From: Amoebidium appalachense
Taxonomy: Eukaryota > Ichthyosporea
Assembly: GCA_963693365.1 (NCBI GenBank)
Contig: CAVNZM010000009.1
Coordinates: forward strand, 7,626,001-7,690,000
DNA length: 64,000 nt
Reading direction: 5' to 3'
Shown here: positions 63,745 through 64,000 of the stretch, piece by piece
Layout of the letters: every line of letters starts with the position of its first letter
Position numbering within the stretch: position 1 is the first letter of the stretch
Position numbers and translations under genes: made by a program
The notes under the pieces: model-generated
What the model saw: the letters and a program-made list of their open reading frames with translations, nothing else
Told to the model about the DNA's origin: nothing
Database searches by the model: none

Positions 63745-64000
63745 CTGCTCGTCTTTGATCAAGACGGGTTGACCCACCCAAGTTCAGTTGATGCTGCTGT
63801 CTGAGTTGGAGCGTCGTATATACGCTGGCTAAGGGGTCGAAACTCAGACGCAATTGATGACTTGGGCCCTCCCTGAGGATGGGCTCTGCTTATGACGCAT
63901 ACTGTGCGCATGGCTGATGCTGCATACTTGAATGTTTGCCTTTGCATGTGTCCTGCACCATGCTTCTCATCGTCTATGCGTACTTCGTACTGTGTTCCGC
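63745..64000. repeat. Copy C of the 450-bp-period repeat (cut by window edge)
   Basis: Matches 401-656 with a few substitutions (for example CGCTGG for CGCGGG and CATACTTG for CATAGTTG). The same repeat at both ends of a 64-kb window points to a dispersed or clustered family. Confidence 0.9.

Overview
This looks like a window of nuclear DNA from an intron-rich eukaryote. Coding exons are short and separated by introns of 0.4-1.9 kb, and splice sites are GT-AG with one likely GC-AG. There are TATA boxes, no operon structure, and a Ty3/gypsy chromovirus plus a tyrosine-recombinase element. Domain content (TKL-type pseudokinase with IAP-like RING, PAN/apple-like secreted protein, animal-like endonuclease V) would fit a unicellular relative of animals or another complex protist, but the sequence does not prove a lineage. 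Introns are packed with long poly(C)/poly(G), (CA)n/(GT)n and T(n)G(n) tracts, so most long open frames made of Pro, Gly, His/Thr or Cys/Val repeats are not genes.

Layout. 1-2.1 kb: a 450-bp-period repeat whose third copy lies at the right end of the window (63745-64000), a possible exon, then the last exon of a C2H2 zinc-finger gene. 4.9-6.8 kb: a single-pass membrane protein gene with one frame shift. 8.6-13.0 kb, minus strand: a six-exon endonuclease V gene whose splice phases all close. 13.9-29.0 kb: a nested transposon complex. The outer element has a gag-like ORF and a tyrosine recombinase, split direct repeats and no visible reverse transcriptase. A chromovirus (14688-25811, minus strand, 5-bp duplication CAAGG) sits inside its first ORF. 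A 2.7-kb non-autonomous LTR element (15043-17773, 5-bp duplication CTATC) sits inside the chromovirus LTR. A separate 911-bp insertion with a 7-bp duplication sits in the outer element's right repeat.

29.5-48.3 kb: a possible first exon (29530), then a 15-exon gene encoding ankyrin repeats, a coiled-coil-like linker, a pseudokinase in which all three catalytic motifs are changed, and a C-terminal RING finger. This is a candidate ubiquitin ligase with a kinase-fold scaffold. 49.3-50.3 kb: possible exons of an unrecognised gene and an array of about 17 palindromic 20-bp units. 51.3-59.7 kb: a 3-kb segmental duplication. Its left copy carries an intact secreted two-domain protein gene, and its right copy a pseudogene that has lost its start codon and carries a stop and a frame shift. 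61.3-63.3 kb: internal exons of a Lys/Asp-rich protein leading into a possible C2-like domain, running off the right side.

The host genes do not form an obvious pathway. The clearest shared features are sense-strand C-rich and CA-rich introns in genes on both strands, and repeated local duplication of exon fragments (8.5-9.0, 54.35 and 63.05 kb).
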